DNA of 56,558 bases from Alphaproteobacteria bacterium (GTDB lineage Bacteria > Pseudomonadota > Alphaproteobacteria > Reyranellales > Reyranellaceae), in the NCBI GenBank assembly GCA_016869975.1, contig VGCZ01000033.1:1-56558 (forward strand). The letters are read 5' to 3'. Shown here one piece after another: positions 14,761 to 24,884 of the stretch (positions are counted from its first letter, which is position 1; every line of letters starts with the position of its first letter). Made by a program: the position numbers and the translations under genes. The notes beneath the pieces were generated by a model that saw nothing but the letters and a program-made list of their open reading frames with translations, ran no database searches and had not been told where the DNA came from.

Positions 14761-16041
14761 ATGCGCACGACACGTCGTCGTTTCCTGAAGTCGGCCGCCG
14801 CGTCCGGCGCTGCCGTCTCGCTGCTGGGCGCGCCCGCCATCGCGCAGGGTGTCGCCGGCAAGGTGGTGGTGGTCGGTGGCGGCTTCGGCGGCGCGACCGC
14901 CGCGAAGTACCTCAAGCTCGCCAACGCCAAGCTCGACGTCACGCTGATCGAGCGCGACGATCGTTACATCACCTGTCCGTTCTCGAACTACGTGCTGGGC
15001 GGCTTCCGCAAGATCGAGGAGAACGTCCAGACCTTCGATGCGCTCACCAAGCTCGGGGTCAAGGTGACCAAGGGCGAGGCCGCCGGCATCGACGCGCCCG
15101 GTCGCCTGCTGCGGCTGTCGGGCGGCAGCCGCATCACCTATGACAAGCTGGTCGTCTCGCCCGGCGTCGAGCTGAATTACAAGGGCGTACCGGGCTACGA
15201 CGAGTCGCTGGCCGAGAAGCTGCCCCATGCCTGGAAGGCGGGGCCGCAGACGACCCTGCTGCGCAGCCAGCTCGAGGCGATGCCCGATGGCGGCACCTTC
15301 ATCATGGTGGCTCCGCCCAACCCCTTCCGCTGCCCGCCCGGCCCATACGAGCGCGTCAGCACGATCGCCTGGTACTTCAAGAACCATAAACCGAAATCGA
15401 AGATCCTGATCCTCGACGCCAAGGACGCGTTCTCCAAGCAGAGCCTGTTCCAGGGCGCGTGGGAGTCGGAGTATCCCGGCATGATCACCTGGATCGCCGG
15501 CAAGGACGGCGGCAAGGTCGAGAGCGTCGACGCCGCGTCCATGACGGTGAAGTCGGGCTTCGGCGCCGAAAAGGGCACGGTGATCAACGTCATCCCGCCG
15601 CAGACTGCCGGGCGCATCGCCATCGATGGCGGGTTGACCGACGATCGCGGCTGGTGCGCCGTCGATCCGCAGACCTTCGCCTCGCGCAAGGCGGAGCATG
15701 TGTACGTGATCGGTGACGCCTCGATCGCCGGCGCCATGCCGAAATCCGGCACGGCGGCCAACGTGCAGGGTAAGGTCGCGGCCGCCGCCATCGTCGCTGC
15801 GCTCGATGGCAAGGCGGCGACGGCGCCGGCCTTGCTGAACATCTGCTACAGCCTGGTGACGCCGGACTACGGCATCTCGACCACCGACGTCTACCAGGTG
15901 ACGGCCGATCGCGGCATCATCGCCACGCCCAACGCCGGCGGTGTCAGCCCGCGGGCGCCCACCGCGATGGGCGAGCGCAAGCTGGAGGCCGAATACACCC
16001 GCGCCTGGTATCAGGCGATCACGGCGGATACCTGGGGCTGA
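14761..16041 (+). CDS. Flavocytochrome c sulfide dehydrogenase flavoprotein (SoxF / FccB-like)
   Basis: The 426-residue protein has a Tat leader (RRRFLKSAAASGAAVSLLG) and an FAD-binding motif VVVVGGGFGGATAAKYL. CPFSNYVLGG near residue 78 holds one redox Cys. A second Cys in NICYSLVTPDYG near the C-terminus is typical of flavocytochrome c flavin subunits. HVYVIGDA binds the FAD ribityl phosphate. The enzyme oxidises sulfide to sulfane sulfur and passes electrons to its cytochrome partner; in sox clusters SoxF can also reactivate the Sox system. It follows the small cytochrome gene directly. Confidence 0.9.
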   Translation: MRTTRRRFLKSAAASGAAVSLLGAPAIAQGVAGKVVVVGGGFGGATAAKYLKLANAKLDVTLIERDDRYITCPFSNYVLGGFRKIEENVQTFDALTKLGVKVTKGEAAGIDAPGRLLRLSGGSRITYDKLVVSPGVELNYKGVPGYDESLAEKLPHAWKAGPQTTLLRSQLEAMPDGGTFIMVAPPNPFRCPPGPYERVSTIAWYFKNHKPKSKILILDAKDAFSKQSLFQGAWESEYPGMITWIAGKDGGKVESVDAASMTVKSGFGAEKGTVINVIPPQTAGRIAIDGGLTDDRGWCAVDPQTFASRKAEHVYVIGDASIAGAMPKSGTAANVQGKVAAAAIVAALDGKAATAPALLNICYSLVTPDYGISTTDVYQVTADRGIIATPNAGGVSPRAPTAMGERKLEAEYTRAWYQAITADTWG

Positions 16042-16067
16042 CTCGGGATTCCCAACATGCCTCCTTC

Positions 16068-16084
16068 TCCCTCCACGCGGGAGA
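16068..16084. terminator. Weak hairpin after the soxF-like gene
   Basis: CTCCC and GGGAG form a short stem around TCCACGC, 26 bp after the flavoprotein stop. The surrounding 133-bp gap holds no gene. It may be a partial terminator before the last cytochrome gene. Confidence 0.35.
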
Positions 16085-16174
16085 CGGAGTGAAGCGAGGG
16101 TGCGGCGCCGACGCGCATGGCGTCGTCGCGCGCCACGACCCATATCTCGCGGCGGTTATGCAGGAGGACGTCGC

Positions 16175-16552
16175 ATGAAATGGCTTGGACCAGCCGCCGT
16201 AGGCATGATCGCGGGTCTCTCCGCGACGTCCGCGCAGGCGCAGGACGTGAGCGCCGGCGAGCGCTTGTTCAAGCGCTATTGCGGTGTCTGCCACATCGCC
16301 GAGAAGGACAGCACGCGCCGCCTGCAGGGCCCCAACCTGTTCGGCCTGATCGGCCGCAAGGCCGGCACGATCGAGGGCTTCCGCTACTCGGAGGCCAACA
16401 AGAACTCCGGCATTGTCTGGAGCGCCGAGGCGCTGGATCCCTACCTCGCCGACCCGCGCGAGGTGATCAAGGGCACCACCATGGCCTTTGTCGGCGTGAA
16501 AAAGGCGGACGAGCGCAAGGCGATCATCGAGTACCTGGAAGCTCAAAAGTAG
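16175..16552 (+). CDS. Class I cytochrome c (c2-like electron carrier)
   Basis: The 125-residue protein has a signal peptide (ending SAQAQ) and one heme motif CGVCH (36-40). The class I features GPNLFGLIGRKAG and a Met ligand in KGTTMAFVGVKK follow. It is a soluble periplasmic carrier of the mitochondrial or c2 type and probably takes electrons from the Sox enzymes to a terminal oxidase (inference from context). The start at 16175 is supported by CAGGAGGA. It is the last gene of the sox cluster. Confidence 0.88.
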   Translation: MKWLGPAAVGMIAGLSATSAQAQDVSAGERLFKRYCGVCHIAEKDSTRRLQGPNLFGLIGRKAGTIEGFRYSEANKNSGIVWSAEALDPYLADPREVIKGTTMAFVGVKKADERKAIIEYLEAQK

Positions 16553-16556
16553 TCGC

Positions 16557-16621
16557 TGTCATCCTGATCGCGGCGAAGGATCTAGGCAGAGCCTGGATCC
16601 CTCGCTGCGCTCGGGATGACA
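16557..16621. repeat. Dispersed palindromic repeat, copy B
   Basis: A 65-bp imperfect hairpin runs from TGTCATCC to GGATGACA, with GGATCTAGGC and GCCTGGATCC flanking the loop. It lies between the convergent ends of the cytochrome c and Gfo/Idh genes. It supplies the last 13 codons of the Gfo/Idh gene. The same element occurs at 40503 and in part at 6182. Confidence 0.8.
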
Positions 16622-17634
16622 ACCGTCCGCTTCGTCCGCGCCGCCTCGAAGATCGCGTCGGCCAGCACAGCCATCGCCACGCCTGAAGCGGCGTTCGCCT
16701 CCGGCTGCACGCGTCGGCCGATGGCATCGAGGAAGATCGCGAACTGCGCCGCCATGCCCTGGATCGGCGACAGGGGCATGAACCCGCGGCGCTGCGGACT
16801 CTCGTAGAGTGGCATCCAGCTTCCATCGTCCTGCGGCATCAGCAGGCATCTGCGTGTCGACAGCGCGTCTAGCATGAAGTCGACCGAGGCCTGTCCCTGG
16901 TCGCCGGTGATGGTGAGTCGCTTGCGCGAGAAGGCGCCGCGCGCGAATTCGTCGGCGTGCTCGCCCGGCACGATGCACGAGGCGTCGACGCGGGCCACCG
17001 GCCCGTCGCGCCAGCTCAGCGTGATGGCGGCGATGTCCTCGAAGCCGCGCCCCAGCCGCTCGACCAGGGTCGCCGACACCTCGTCGGGTAGCCGCCCCAT
17101 GATCCAGCACATCAGGTCGAGCACGTGCACCGCGTCGTTGAGCACGACGCCGGCGTCGCGTCGCGGGCGCTTCAGGCTGATGAACTCCGCCACGATCATC
17201 GACGGCGCGCCCACGCCCGACGCCCGCACGTGCTCGCGCAGCGCCCTTGCTGCAGGATGGATGCGCAATAGGTAGCCGACCTGCACGACGCGTTGGCGCG
17301 CGGCGGCAAGCTCGGCGATCTCGCGCGCCTGCGCGGCGCCCATCGCCATCGGCTTCTCGATAAAGAGGTCGCGGCCGGCCTCCAGCGCGGTGATGGCGAT
17401 CGCGTGATGCAGATCGCTGGGCGCCGCAATGTCGAGCGCGTCGCAGTCGCCCAGCGCCTCGCGCCAGTCGGCGACGATCCGCGCCTTCGGATAGGCCTTC
17501 GCCGCCGCCTCGCGCGCCGTGGGCGAAGAGTCGGCGATGATCAGCGCGGCCTCGTGCTCCAGCGCCGCCCAGGCGCGCGCGTGCTGCGCGCCGAACGCGC
17601 CGTAGCCGACCTGTAGGATGCGGGTTTGAGTCAA
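16582..17634 (-). CDS. Gfo/Idh/MocA family oxidoreductase
   Basis: The 350-residue protein starts with a Rossmann fold (ILQVGYGAFGAQHARAW) and has the family EKPMAMG lysine motif near residue 95, then a substrate-binding domain. These NAD(P)-dependent enzymes oxidise or reduce sugar- or inositol-like substrates. The only start that keeps the Rossmann motif is TTG at 17634, which overlaps the upstream gene stop (TTGA), so translation is probably coupled. The last 13 residues (VVIPSAARDPGSA) are encoded by the palindromic repeat and are not family sequence. The substrate is unknown. Confidence 0.85.
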   Translation of the reverse strand: MTQTRILQVGYGAFGAQHARAWAALEHEAALIIADSSPTAREAAAKAYPKARIVADWREALGDCDALDIAAPSDLHHAIAITALEAGRDLFIEKPMAMGAAQAREIAELAAARQRVVQVGYLLRIHPAARALREHVRASGVGAPSMIVAEFISLKRPRRDAGVVLNDAVHVLDLMCWIMGRLPDEVSATLVERLGRGFEDIAAITLSWRDGPVARVDASCIVPGEHADEFARGAFSRKRLTITGDQGQASVDFMLDALSTRRCLLMPQDDGSWMPLYESPQRRGFMPLSPIQGMAAQFAIFLDAIGRRVQPEANAASGVAMAVLADAIFEAARTKRTVVIPSAARDPGSA

Positions 17635-18800
17635 ATGCCGAACGCGGCGCGGGCGTTGTCGCCGAGGATGCGCGGGCGCGCGCCGGCGGGCATTGCGTCG
17701 ACCATGTGCTCCAGCTCCAGGAGATAGTCGCCGGTATGGTCGGGATGCGGATAGTCGCTGGCCCAGAAGAAGCGGTCGGCGCCATAGAGGTCGAGCAGTG
17801 CCGGGATGGTGTGCTCGTCGGGGTCGGCCGAGATCCAGACCTGGCGGCGGAAGTACTCGCTGGGCTTGTGCTTGAGCGGCGCGCGGCCGCCGATATAGGT
17901 CGAGGTCACCACGCCGTCCAGGCGGTCGAGCCAGTAGCCGATCCAGCCCGCGCCCGACTCGAGGATGATCAGCTTCAGCGTGGGGAAGCGATCGAAGGTG
18001 GCGAATTGGAGGAAGGTGGTGAAGGCCTCGCGTACGCCATTGCCGGCCGACACCGAGGCCAGCAACGACATGCGGTGCTGATCCTCGAAGCGCTGGCCGC
18101 GCAGGCGGAAGGGCTCGAAGGAGGGATGGATCGCGATCGGCACATCGAGCTCGACGGCCTTGGCGTAGACCGGATCGTGCACCGGATCGCCATGCGCCTT
18201 GCGTGTCCAGGTGAAGGGCACGACGAAAGCGCCGCGGCAGCCGTCTTTCACCGCGCGCTCCAGTTCTGCGGCGGCGGCCTGCGGATCGCCTAGCGACAGA
18301 TGCGCGATCGGCACCAATCGACCCTTCGAGGGGCGGCAGAAATCGGCGATCCAGCGGTTGTAGGCGCGGCAATAGGCCTGAGACAGCTCGGCGTCGTCGA
18401 GCTCGGCCTCCCACAGGATGCCCAGGGTCGGATAGAGGATCGCCTTGTCCAGGTTCTCCGCCTGCAGCAGCTGCAGGCGCTGGTCGGCGTCGCAGGCGCC
18501 GAACGGCATGTTGGCGGCGTAGGTCTTGTCGGGATGCGGCTTGAAGGCGTCGAGCTCCTTCTGGCCCATGCGGCCCAAGGTGGCGGGATAGCCGTTGCGT
18601 GTCATTTTCGAGGGCTGGCCACCGACCTCGAGATACTCCAGGCCGTCGCTGTCGCGCTTGATGCGCAACGCCCGGTCGCGATAGCGCGCCTCTATGTAGG
18701 TGTCCCACAGATCGCCCGGCTCCAGCACGTGGCCGTCGGCGTCGATGGCACCGGCATGCTTGAAGCGATGCACCGAGGACAGATCGAACACCGGCTGCAT
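17631..18800 (-). CDS. Amidohydrolase family 2 (ACMSD-like) metal hydrolase/decarboxylase
   Basis: The 389-residue TIM-barrel protein has the family opening DADGHVLEPGDLW (metal-binding Asp/His). A middle PIAIHPSFEP provides a further His, ILESGAGWIGYWLDR is conserved in the family, and FFWASDYPHPD near the C-terminus holds the catalytic Asp. Relatives decarboxylate or hydrolyse aromatic and ring-cleavage acids. The Met at 18800 (MQPVFDLSSVHRF) is preferred to the frame start at 18884 because homologues begin here and GGAG precedes it. It is coupled to the downstream Gfo/Idh gene. Confidence 0.85.
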   Translation of the reverse strand: MQPVFDLSSVHRFKHAGAIDADGHVLEPGDLWDTYIEARYRDRALRIKRDSDGLEYLEVGGQPSKMTRNGYPATLGRMGQKELDAFKPHPDKTYAANMPFGACDADQRLQLLQAENLDKAILYPTLGILWEAELDDAELSQAYCRAYNRWIADFCRPSKGRLVPIAHLSLGDPQAAAAELERAVKDGCRGAFVVPFTWTRKAHGDPVHDPVYAKAVELDVPIAIHPSFEPFRLRGQRFEDQHRMSLLASVSAGNGVREAFTTFLQFATFDRFPTLKLIILESGAGWIGYWLDRLDGVVTSTYIGGRAPLKHKPSEYFRRQVWISADPDEHTIPALLDLYGADRFFWASDYPHPDHTGDYLLELEHMVDAMPAGARPRILGDNARAAFGI

Positions 18801-18893
18801 GGCCGTCTCCGTGGCGATTGGTTCCACCCTGCCCGGCGAGGATAAGGGTCGTGCCGATGACCGGCAAATCGCATCATTCCGCATGGTGCGATG

Positions 18894-19109
18894 ATGAAGC
18901 GGGCCAAGACGCGATTGATCCTGCCAGCGGCGCTGGTCGACGGCTACGAGCCGGAGCGCGACGTGCGGCCGGCGATCGACGCGGTCCGCCTAACCGCCGC
19001 CGGCGGCAAGCCGCTAGCGGGATCGCAGGCGGTGTCGGACCACCGCGCGATCCTTTCCCTCGTGCGCAAGAGCGCGAAGAACATCGAAACCGAGCGCATC
19101 TTCCATTGA
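18894..19109 (+). CDS. Hypothetical small protein upstream of rtcB
   Basis: A 71-residue reading frame with Lys/Arg-rich ends (MKRAKTRLILPAALVDGYEPERDVRPAIDA) lies 96 bp before rtcB in the same direction. No domain, signal peptide or membrane segment is seen. Codon use is like that of its neighbours, but the frame is short enough to be chance. It could be a co-transcribed small protein or a gene remnant. Confidence 0.35.
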   Translation: MKRAKTRLILPAALVDGYEPERDVRPAIDAVRLTAAGGKPLAGSQAVSDHRAILSLVRKSAKNIETERIFH

Positions 19110-19204
19110 GCGCGCCTGTCTTCGCTCCGCCGCGAGCGGGAGTGACGGAGCAATTTGACGAACCACCTCCCGAGGCGTACAAGCCGCGCCCCCTGGAGGC
19201 TGAG

Positions 19205-20440
<1,236 letters not shown>

Positions 20441-20448
20441 TACGGGAA

Positions 20449-20468
20449 GGGCCGGCGAGAGCCGGCCC
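20449..20468 (+). terminator. Terminator hairpin after rtcB
   Basis: GGGCCGGC and GCCGGCCC form a perfect 8-bp stem with a GAGA loop, nine bases after the rtcB stop, followed by ATTCTCTT. This fits a rho-independent terminator. Confidence 0.75.
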
Positions 20469-20585
20469 ATTCTCTTCGGCGGTTTGTTCCCGATCCATGA
20501 AATCAGAATGTGTTGCCGCGTCTGGATAGGGCCGCGATGATGCAGTTGTATTTCTCTTGGTTCACCGGACTGCGGGAGGGCATCC

Positions 20586-21026
20586 ATGGCGACCACCACG
20601 GGCTATGTTCCAACGCCGGACAACATGGGATGGAAGAAGATCGGCTCCTGGCAAAACATGGGAAAGGGGACTCATGCCGAGATGCAGGGCTGGAAGGCGA
20701 TGCAAGGCAAGTCGCCAACCACCACTTACGCATTCGAGCAGGATCAGGCGCCCTGTGAGGACTGCCATCCTGAGTTCCTCAAGCTATCGCAGAACTACTC
20801 GTTCATCGTCCAGGTCAAAGAGGCGGGGTATGCGATCCAAGCTGGCGTTAAGCTTGCCAAACAGCTCAAGGTCTCGGACGGGACTTTCGGAACGCCCAGC
20901 TTCGTCGTCGCGAGCAAACACTTCATGCTCGACAAGGCCGCGCTGCCGGCGACTCTCTACTATCACGCTGGCGTCGCCTATCTCGGCGCGCGACCGAACG
21001 ACTTTCCGGTCAGTCCCCCCTTCTAG
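20586..21026 (+). CDS. Putative stand-alone deaminase-fold protein (HAE / PCxxC)
   Basis: The 146-residue protein matches no family I can name with certainty. It has the two zinc-site signatures of the cytidine deaminase superfamily in correct order and spacing: HAE at residues 30-32, and PCEDC at 56-60 preceded by TTTYAFEQDQ. Similar short domains occur as C-terminal toxins of polymorphic secretion systems, but no secretion domain or immunity gene is visible here. No signal peptide is present, so PCEDCH is unlikely to be a heme site. The start follows GGGAGGG. Its local base composition is less GC-rich than the neighbours, which may mean acquisition. Confidence 0.6.
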   Translation: MATTTGYVPTPDNMGWKKIGSWQNMGKGTHAEMQGWKAMQGKSPTTTYAFEQDQAPCEDCHPEFLKLSQNYSFIVQVKEAGYAIQAGVKLAKQLKVSDGTFGTPSFVVASKHFMLDKAALPATLYYHAGVAYLGARPNDFPVSPPF

Positions 21027-21070
21027 CGTCGCCTCTTAGCCTTCCACCGCCAGCAAGGAAGGTAGTTGAG

Positions 21071-22210
<1,140 letters not shown>

Positions 22211-22253
22211 CTAATCGCAGCGCGACGGGGCGCGCCAGCATGAAGCCTCCATC

Positions 22254-23441
22254 ATGAAGCCAATCGTCGCGGTGATCGGCGGCGGCCCGGCCGGGCTGAT
22301 GGCCGCCGAGGTGCTGGCCGGCGCCGGCTGCGCCGTGACGGTTTACGAGCGCATGCCCACGGTCGGCCGCAAGCTGCTGATGGCCGGCCGCGGCGGGCTG
22401 AACCTCACCCACAGCGAGCCGCGCGCGGCATTCCTGTCGCGCTATGGCGAGGCGTGCGGGTGGCTGACGCCGATGCTCGACGCCTTTCCGCCTTCGGCGC
22501 TGTGCGCCTGGTGCGCATCCTTGGGCGAGGAGACCTTTGTTGGCTCGAGTGGGCGCGTGTTTCCGAAGAGCTTCAAGGCCTCGCCGCTGCTGCGCGCCTG
22601 GCTGCGCCGGCTCGAATCGCTGGGCGTGCGGATCGAGACGCGCCACCGCTGGGTCGGCTGGGGTGACATCGGCGCCGACGCGACTCTGCTGGCACTGGGT
22701 GGCGCGTCATGGCCACGGCTCGGATCCGATGGATCGTGGGTCGACATCCTGCGGGAGCGCGGCGTCGCCGTCAGCGCGCTGCGCCCGGCGAATTGCGGCT
22801 TCGAGGTCGACTGGAGCGATCACCTCCGCGAACGCTTCGCCGGCCAACCGCTCAAGCGCATCGCGCTGTCGTTCGGCGACCAGCGGGTGCGCGGCGAGGC
22901 TATGATCACCGCGCATGGGCTGGAAGGCGGCGCCGTCTACGCGCTGTCGGCGGCCTTGCGCGAGGCGATCCTGCGCGATGGCCGAGCCGTGGTTGGCGTC
23001 GACCTGATGCCTGACCTCGACGAGGCCGACATCCGCCGCCGGCTGGCGGAGCCGCGCGGCGCGCGCTCGCTGTCGACCACCTTGCGTCGTATCGGCCTGT
23101 CGCCCGCCGCTGTGGCGCTCTTGCGCGAGAGCCGCTTCGGATCGACGCCGGCTGAGCTGGCGGCGCGGATCAAGAGCGCGCCGGTGATCGTCGTCGCGGC
23201 GCGGCCGATCGAGCGGGCGATCTCAACCGCCGGCGGCATCGCGCGCCAAGAGGTCGACGACTCGCTGATGCTCAAGCGTCTTCCCGGCGTGTTCGTCGCC
23301 GGCGAGATGCTCGACTGGGAGGCTCCCACCGGCGGCTACCTGCTGCAGGCGACCTTCGCGACGGCGGTTGTGGCTGCGCACGGCGTCTTGGGCCGGCTGG
23401 GTCTTGCGCGGGCGTCGCCCGTGCGACCATGGTCCGTCTGA
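22254..23441 (+). CDS. HI0933/BaiN-like flavoprotein (TIGR03862 type)
   Basis: The 395-residue FAD protein opens with IAVIGGGPAGLMAAEVLAGAG-type sequence (residues 5-24) and has KLLMAGRGGLNLTH near residue 45, GSSGRVFPKSFKASPLLRAWL, and a C-terminal LPGVFVAGEMLDWEAPTGGYLLQ that completes the FAD site. This pattern is the TIGR03862 branch of the HI0933 family, whose reaction is unsettled. It is divergent from frmA and is followed four bases later by a small membrane-protein gene. Confidence 0.88.
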   Translation: MKPIVAVIGGGPAGLMAAEVLAGAGCAVTVYERMPTVGRKLLMAGRGGLNLTHSEPRAAFLSRYGEACGWLTPMLDAFPPSALCAWCASLGEETFVGSSGRVFPKSFKASPLLRAWLRRLESLGVRIETRHRWVGWGDIGADATLLALGGASWPRLGSDGSWVDILRERGVAVSALRPANCGFEVDWSDHLRERFAGQPLKRIALSFGDQRVRGEAMITAHGLEGGAVYALSAALREAILRDGRAVVGVDLMPDLDEADIRRRLAEPRGARSLSTTLRRIGLSPAAVALLRESRFGSTPAELAARIKSAPVIVVAARPIERAISTAGGIARQEVDDSLMLKRLPGVFVAGEMLDWEAPTGGYLLQATFATAVVAAHGVLGRLGLARASPVRPWSV

Positions 23442-23444
23442 GAC

Positions 23445-23909
23445 ATGGCGCCAATGAGAATTGAGACGACGGCACCCTCCTGGATTCGCGTGATCGTCGT
23501 CGCCCTGGGCCTTGGCGTGATCGGCCTGCCGGTTTGGGAACTATGGCGCGGCGTCTGGCCACCCAACATAACCAGCCCGTTCTTTCTGCTCATCATCCTC
23601 GGTGCCTGCACATTCGGCATTCCGGCGATCATCGGCGGGCTGACTGGCTGGTCGGATACCTGGACAATCGCGCCCGGCCGGATCGAGATCGAACGGCGCA
23701 ATCCCTTCGCGTCGCGCCGGCTCGTGTTCCTGCCAGCCGATATCAGCCGCATCGAGGTCGTCGAGCACGAAGCGATGGAGAGCGAGAACACGTACTCCGT
23801 CGCCCTGTCCACCGTCTCCGGCACCCGCCACGACGCGCCGCGCAGACTTAGCACACGCAAGTTTGCCGAAGCGCTGGCGGATGAAATTCGGCAGGCCTTC
23901 AAGTGCTAG
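23445..23909 (+). CDS. Hypothetical membrane protein (two helices, PH-like soluble part)
   Basis: The 154-residue protein has two hydrophobic segments, at about residues 13-32 and 44-65. A soluble C-terminal part follows with the pattern WTIAPGRIEIERRNPF, RLVFLPADISRIEVVEHE, which looks like a bacterial pleckstrin-homology-like domain. No family is assigned with confidence. It begins four bases after the flavoprotein gene and probably shares its transcript. Confidence 0.6.
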   Translation: MAPMRIETTAPSWIRVIVVALGLGVIGLPVWELWRGVWPPNITSPFFLLIILGACTFGIPAIIGGLTGWSDTWTIAPGRIEIERRNPFASRRLVFLPADISRIEVVEHEAMESENTYSVALSTVSGTRHDAPRRLSTRKFAEALADEIRQAFKC

Positions 23910-23974
23910 CCGGTGGCATCCGCTCGCCTATGCCTGACTCCGGGCGCTGATCAGCCAGGAGCTGAAATGACCGG

Positions 23975-24199
23975 CTATTTGCAGTCGGAATCCTTGCCCT
24001 TCTTACAGGGCATGTGCTGCCGCTTATTCTGCATCGCGTCGTCGAGGTCGATTTTCGGCGACACCGTGTCGGCGGGCTGCCCCGTCGAAGCGGGTGCGGC
24101 GGCGGGCTTGGCCGGCGGCGTCGCGCTGGTCTGCGCGGCGGCGGTGGTGGCGACGGCCGCGGCCAGCGTGGCGGCGGCGATTAGGTGAATCCAGCGCAT
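23975..24199 (-). CDS. Small secreted protein of unknown function
   Basis: The 74-residue protein has a clear signal peptide (hydrophobic Ala-rich core, cleavage near AAAQ), then an Ala/Pro-rich linker and a polar tail with two cysteines (PCKKGKDSDCK). No domain is recognised. It would be a periplasmic or secreted peptide of about 50 residues. It is convergent with the membrane-protein gene. Confidence 0.55.
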   Translation of the reverse strand: MRWIHLIAAATLAAAVATTAAAQTSATPPAKPAAAPASTGQPADTVSPKIDLDDAMQNKRQHMPCKKGKDSDCK

Positions 24200-24259
24200 T
24201 GTCTGTCCCCCGTTGATACCCGTTCTACGCGGCGGCGACCGCCGGCATCCCCAAGAATT

Positions 24260-24805
24260 TCAGCCCGAGGCCGAGGCGCTCTCGATCACCAGCGCCTTCT
24301 TCTGCGCCAGATCGAACTTCAGCCGCTGCACATAGTCGAGGTCGCGGCCGGTAACGCGCACGAAACGCGAGCCGTCGGGATAGTCGATCGAGTGGATGTC
24401 GCCCACGTCGTAGCAGCCGGCGTGACCGGGTTCGAGGCGATAGGTCTTCACCGCCTCCAGCTCCGCCGGGCCGGCGCCATCGCCCTTGTCGAGGCGGCGC
24501 CAGACCGTCATGTCGGTGTGCTTGACCGCCTGGCCGTAGACCGCCCACGAGGGCCCATGATCGTGCGGCGGCGATTTGTGTGCGCCGTTGTTGACGTGGC
24601 CAAGCACGACGAAGCCCAGTTCCTTGTCCTCGTAGAGCGTCGTGCGGCCCTTGGGAGCGTCGGGCCCCACCGCCTTCTCGACGAACGCCTTGTTGGTCAG
24701 CAGCTTCTCCAGCAGCACGCGCACCGTCTCGCGACCGTCGCGGCCGGGTGTGCTCTTCAGCGCCTGGTGCGCGTCGCGGCAGAATTCCTCGAGCGTGTAG
24801 GCCAT
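24260..24805 (-). CDS. Cupin-fold protein (cysteine dioxygenase-like)
   Basis: The 181-residue protein has a cupin metal site near its centre: SPPHDHGPSWAVYGQAVKHTDM (about residues 90-111), then GCYDVGDIHSIDYPDG with a further His. Spacing resembles thiol dioxygenase-type cupins, which use non-heme iron. Substrate is unknown. The Met at 24805 (MAYTLEEFCRD) is preferred because the longer frame runs into the divergent SDR gene. Confidence 0.7.
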   Translation of the reverse strand: MAYTLEEFCRDAHQALKSTPGRDGRETVRVLLEKLLTNKAFVEKAVGPDAPKGRTTLYEDKELGFVVLGHVNNGAHKSPPHDHGPSWAVYGQAVKHTDMTVWRRLDKGDGAGPAELEAVKTYRLEPGHAGCYDVGDIHSIDYPDGSRFVRVTGRDLDYVQRLKFDLAQKKALVIESASASG

Positions 24806-24884
24806 GGTTTCCTCCCGGCGAAACGCGGGTGTTGGCGGTGGTGCTAGGGTACTCCACCGACGGCCGCGCACAAGGGAGCGAAAC

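Noticed and set aside
16582-18867. A single 761-codon frame that could look like a fusion of two enzymes
   Set aside because: Its first half is out-of-frame translation of the amidohydrolase gene; only the part after the TTG at 17634 is a real protein (Gfo/Idh family).
20751-20768. CEDCH in the small protein at 20586 as a heme c site
   Set aside because: There is no signal peptide, and the motif is preceded by Pro and paired with HAE in the spacing of a deaminase zinc site.
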